From Bacteroidia bacterium (GTDB taxonomy: Bacteria; Bacteroidota; Bacteroidia; Flavobacteriales_E; Vicingaceae): a stretch of DNA of 46,101 nucleotides. The stretch is taken from assembly GCA_030429925.1 (NCBI GenBank), contig JAUIGQ010000005.1, positions 1-46,101 of the forward strand, written 5' to 3'. Shown in pieces: positions 43,107 through 46,101 of the stretch. Positions within the stretch are counted from its first letter, which is position 1; the number at the start of each line of letters is the position of its first letter. The notes beneath the pieces were generated by a model. The model ran no database searches. It saw only the letters and a list, made by a program, of their open reading frames with translations, and was not told the DNA's origin. Position numbers and translations under genes: made by a program.

Positions 43107-45188
43107 TTAGAAGAACTTAGTCCTATTGTCTTCGATCTCAACTTCTTCTTTCAATGCGTTGAAAACCGAACCATTGTCGATCTGGGAATTAAACCCTCTC
43201 TGCCAAGAACCTCTAGTCATTGCGATATTAGGCTCACCTGCATCAGACTTAGATTCGATAGCAAGTACATATACTCCACTGCCTCCTTTGAGAGGAACAC
43301 TCATTTGACCGGCCTCCAAGCTCATTGCTTTTCCAATTACCTTAGGCTCCACTCCTTTATTAGGAATAGAAGGATCAGAGAAAGTAACATTTTCAGCACT
43401 TTCAACGGTTAGGTTCAACTTAGCAGCAAGTTCAGTTAGATTAGAAAATCCACTCATTTCATTGATGAACTTTTCAGCTTTCTTTTCAACTCTTACCGCG
43501 TATTCAACTCTATTTCTTACATCCTCAAAAGGAGCAGGACCTTCTTCATTGATCTTTTCTAAATGACCAACAGCAAATGCATCTCCGATGTCATAAGCTT
43601 CAGATATATCACCTTCCTTTGCTTCTTTTGCCCACCTAACGAGCTCTCTGGTAGCTTCGTTCTCATTGAGTGTGGTCATCTGCTCGGATAGGACTACTGA
43701 TCTTCTTTGAAGTCGTTTATCATTCACCAAGGTATTGAAGCTTTCTCCATCGGTAGCATCAATAGAGAAACTATTTGCCTCATTGAAAATATTGGCATAA
43801 GTCTCCTTAGATGGATTGATATCTATTCTAACCGTTGCAAATTGAACCTTTCTTTTATCCTCAGTTTTGCCATTCACTTGAATAATATGATAGCCAAACT
43901 GAGAAAGCACTTTTCTATATTCTCCAACTTCCATGCTGAATGCAGCATCGCTGAAAGGCTTCACCATGGTTCCTTCTGCAAACCATCCAAGGTCGCCACC
44001 TTCAACTGCTGAGGTTGCATCATCAGAATACTCTGAAGCCAGCTCACTCATCACACCTTGTCCATTTTTTAATACTTCCAATAAACTATCTGCTAATGCT
44101 TCTGCAGCTTCAGGAGATCTAGTCTGTCCACCAATCAAAATATGACTAGCCTGCACTGAATCCGGAGCCATCTTTACATCTCTGATCTTATGGATATAGT
44201 AAACATTTTCCAGTTTGAATGGAGCCTTGGTTGAACCTGAATCTTGTTTCCAGAACATGGTATCAATACCAAGAGGAATATTTTCTATCGTATAGAACAT
44301 TGGATCAAATCGAGTATCTGAATTAGCATTGACGAAAATGCTATCGTTAGATGCAGTTTTGAACTTTTCATATACTCTATTTGCTTCAGCATAGGTTGCT
44401 TCAACGTCGGCATCAGATGGTCTAACCGGGAAGAAAGCATAGAACATTCTTCTTCCATATGGTTGTTCATACTCATCTTTATGCTCCTCGTAGTATTCCT
44501 TTAATTCAGCATCAGAAACTTCAACAACGCTATCAGGTAGGTTCATGTATAGTTGAGAAACGAACTTAAAGCTCAGGCTGGTTCTATTATCGGCATACTG
44601 TTGCTTTGCAAGTTCTGATGGCATGTACATACCTTTCTTGATCAGATTGTTGTATTTATCCATCTCCTGATTGCTTTTCAAGGCCTTTTCAAAAGAGATC
44701 CACTGTTCTTTTGTTTTAGGATCGCCTTGATCCAGGTTTTGAAGAAATTGAACCACCGCAGAAGAATTGAATTCACCTGTTTCCGGATTGGTAAAGATCT
44801 GTCTTACTTGAGGGTGAGGGTTATCACCTTGAACCATATCAAATAACTCTTTGGAAGTAACTTTCACTCCCAAGGCTTCTCTTTCATCACCTATGATATA
44901 GCTAGAAAGAATCTGGTTCCAAACATTTTCTTTGATCTGACCTTTTGTTCTAGCATCCATTGGAGTTTCTGACCTAGCTTCAAAGTTTTCATAAGCTGTT
45001 TGCAATTGCTGCTCGTACTCATCCGGTGAGATAGAATGCTCTTTCACTTGAGCTAAGAACATAGGACCTTGAGGTCTACCACCAGCGCTTGAGCTGAATA
45101 GATCACTCAAAACGAAAGCGACAATTGCTCCTCCAATAATGATCAACACCAAGGTTGACTTTTCTCTGATTTTTCCAATAATTGCCAT
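43107..45188 (-). CDS. PpiD/SurA-like membrane-anchored peptidyl-prolyl isomerase
   Basis: The 693-residue protein has one N-terminal transmembrane helix (about residues 13-31, LVLIIIGGAIVAFVLSDLF). A SurA_N-like chaperone region follows, and a parvulin (PpiC) domain spans about residues 345-440, with QASHILIGG, ELASEYSDDATSAVEGGDLGWF and FSMEVGEYRKVLSQFGYHIIQV. The long C-terminal half is helical. It resembles E. coli PpiD, a periplasmic folding helper tied to the Sec translocon. It is bounded by terminators on both sides, at 43060-43087 and 45236-45272. The next gene on the strand, a CorC-like one, is a usual neighbour in Bacteroidota as far as I recall. Confidence 0.9.
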   Translation of the reverse strand: MAIIGKIREKSTLVLIIIGGAIVAFVLSDLFSSSAGGRPQGPMFLAQVKEHSISPDEYEQQLQTAYENFEARSETPMDARTKGQIKENVWNQILSSYIIGDEREALGVKVTSKELFDMVQGDNPHPQVRQIFTNPETGEFNSSAVVQFLQNLDQGDPKTKEQWISFEKALKSNQEMDKYNNLIKKGMYMPSELAKQQYADNRTSLSFKFVSQLYMNLPDSVVEVSDAELKEYYEEHKDEYEQPYGRRMFYAFFPVRPSDADVEATYAEANRVYEKFKTASNDSIFVNANSDTRFDPMFYTIENIPLGIDTMFWKQDSGSTKAPFKLENVYYIHKIRDVKMAPDSVQASHILIGGQTRSPEAAEALADSLLEVLKNGQGVMSELASEYSDDATSAVEGGDLGWFAEGTMVKPFSDAAFSMEVGEYRKVLSQFGYHIIQVNGKTEDKRKVQFATVRIDINPSKETYANIFNEANSFSIDATDGESFNTLVNDKRLQRRSVVLSEQMTTLNENEATRELVRWAKEAKEGDISEAYDIGDAFAVGHLEKINEEGPAPFEDVRNRVEYAVRVEKKAEKFINEMSGFSNLTELAAKLNLTVESAENVTFSDPSIPNKGVEPKVIGKAMSLEAGQMSVPLKGGSGVYVLAIESKSDAGEPNIAMTRGSWQRGFNSQIDNGSVFNALKEEVEIEDNRTKFF

Positions 45189-45215
45189 GGAGATTCTATA
45201 AAAAATTTAGGCTTG

Positions 45216-45223
45216 CGAAGATA
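45216..45223 (-). promoter_or_regulatory. Possible promoter of the PpiD/SurA-like gene, -7 box
   Basis: TATCTTCG on the minus strand is one mismatch from TAnnTTTG and ends 27 nt before the ATG at 45188, directly after the upstream terminator. No -33 TTG. Confidence 0.35.
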
Positions 45224-45235
45224 CGATAGTTGACT

Positions 45236-45272
45236 TAAAAAAAAAACACCTAAATCGCATCATTTTTAGGTG
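45236..45272 (-). terminator. Rho-independent terminator after the CorC-like gene
   Basis: On the minus strand the stem CACCTAAA/TTTAGGTG (45265-45272 with 45247-45254, 10-base loop) is followed by at least ten T residues. It lies 25 bp after the stop codon at 45297. Confidence 0.88.
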
Positions 45273-45296
45273 CTTGGAGATGCTGATTAAAACCTT

Positions 45297-45785
45297 CTAA
45301 TCGTCTTCTTTATTGACCTTCAGGTGAACAAGATCGATCTTGTTTTGGAAGACCTTCTTTACGGTAAAAGTGTATTTGTTGAGCTTGATCTCTTCATTGA
45401 GGGCTGGAATGCTCTCAGCTGCTTGAATAATCAAGCCGGCAATTGTTTCATATTGCTCGGAATCAGGAAGATCCAAGCTATACTCTTGATTTAGATAATC
45501 AACTTCTAACCTAGCTGACAAAAGATATTCTGTTTCGCTGATCTTATTTTCGACCAACTCTTCCTTATCATGTTCATCTTCGATCTCCCCAAAGATTTCC
45601 TCTATTACGTCTTCAATTGTGAGAATCCCGGCAGTTCCCCCAAACTCATCTACCACTACAGCAATACTTCTGTGCTTTTCGATCAAGATCTTTAAGATCT
45701 CACTTGCCTGCATTGAGATTGGAATGACAGGAACCGGAAGAAGAATTGACTTGATGCTGTCTGGCTTCTTGAATAACTCAATCAG
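45297..45785 (-). CDS. CorC/HlyC (CNNM-like) CBS-domain protein, 5' part missing
   Basis: The frame encodes the C-terminal part of a hemolysin/CorC-type protein: ELFKKPDSIKSILLPVPVIP, QASEILKILIEKHRSIAVVVDEFGGTAGILTIEDVIEEIFGEIEDEHD (end of the second CBS domain), then the CorC_HlyC domain with SARLEVDYLNQEY, YETIAGLIIQ and DLVHLKV. Full-length relatives have about 420-440 residues with three or four N-terminal transmembrane helices and the first CBS domain; all of that is absent. Homology continues upstream of the ATG at 45713 to 45785, where it hits a stop codon, and 8 bp further the guaB gene ends. The fragment is either a truncated pseudogene or the result of a wrong assembly join. An intact protein would be a membrane protein linked to Mg/Co ion handling. 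Confidence 0.8.
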   Translation of the reverse strand: MIELFKKPDSIKSILLPVPVIPISMQASEILKILIEKHRSIAVVVDEFGGTAGILTIEDVIEEIFGEIEDEHDKEELVENKISETEYLLSARLEVDYLNQEYSLDLPDSEQYETIAGLIIQAAESIPALNEEIKLNKYTFTVKKVFQNKIDLVHLKVNKEDD

Positions 45786-45795
45786 TTAAATTCTT

Positions 45796-46101
<306 letters not shown>

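Overview
The window looks like a piece of a Bacteroidota chromosome, most likely from the class Flavobacteriia or a close relative. The evidence is a type IX secretion C-terminal sorting domain (24171..25853), a KorAB-type 2-oxoacid:ferredoxin oxidoreductase, an ExbB-X-ExbD-ExbD operon, an HU-CCDL/SPOR division-type protein, a DUF5777 barrel, almost no Shine-Dalgarno sequences, and many matches to the Bacteroidota -7 promoter box TAnnTTTG. Base composition is moderately AT-rich. Both ends cut through genes: nadE has lost its 5' part on the left and guaB is cut on the right, so the window reads like a whole contig or a slice of one.

Layout. 3..1022 is the synthetase half of a glutamine-dependent NAD synthetase. 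1025..3890 (minus) is korA-korB. 4014..6778 is an outer-membrane FadL-like channel followed by an SGNH-hydrolase lipoprotein and a strong terminator. 6840..7548 has no gene and holds an element of about 530 bp with hairpins at both ends. 7549..9605 is plsC-gatC (minus) diverging from trpS through overlapping promoters. 9607..13945 (minus) is a pair of secreted amidohydrolases comprising three modules, two of them without metal ligands. 14019..16475 is a small membrane protein, hflX and an isoprenylcysteine-methyltransferase-like protein. 16476..16959 is repeat-rich spacer. 16960..20349 (minus) is an RDD protein, a lipid-flippase-type ABC exporter and a glycosyltransferase. 20430..21977 is rbfA and a LolC/E-like permease. 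22173..25853 is dusB (minus), a CAAX-type protease and a T9SS-exported protein. 26099..27189 is aqpZ and a SpoIIAA-like protein. 27241..29590 (minus) is the TonB-energising operon. 29591..30436 has no gene and carries a 69-bp direct repeat and a copy of the 3' end of the following tRNA-Ser. 30759..36144 is ansA, tatD, a heptosyltransferase-like GT9, a thioesterase, an HU/SPOR protein and kdsB. 36248..40061 is dprA, gdhA and kbl. 40101..43040 is a compact five-gene block: an OB-fold protein, a mono-haem lipoprotein, a YceI protein, a DUF5777 barrel and a di-haem lipoprotein. 43107..46101 (minus) is a PpiD/SurA-like isomerase, a CorC-like gene with its 5' part missing, and the 3' end of guaB.

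Two observations stand out. First, at least eight genes have a -7-like box (five perfect or one base short of perfect, others with TTTA or TTCG ends) ending only 4-6 nt before the start codon, so their mRNAs should begin at or next to the start codon; this would be a leaderless expression mode, and it also helps to choose start codons. Second, 40101..43040 combines predicted surface haem lipoproteins, an isoprenoid-binding YceI protein and an outer-membrane barrel. This is a plausible but undemonstrated envelope redox module. The abrupt guaB/corC junction at 45786..45796 should be checked as a rearrangement or an assembly error.
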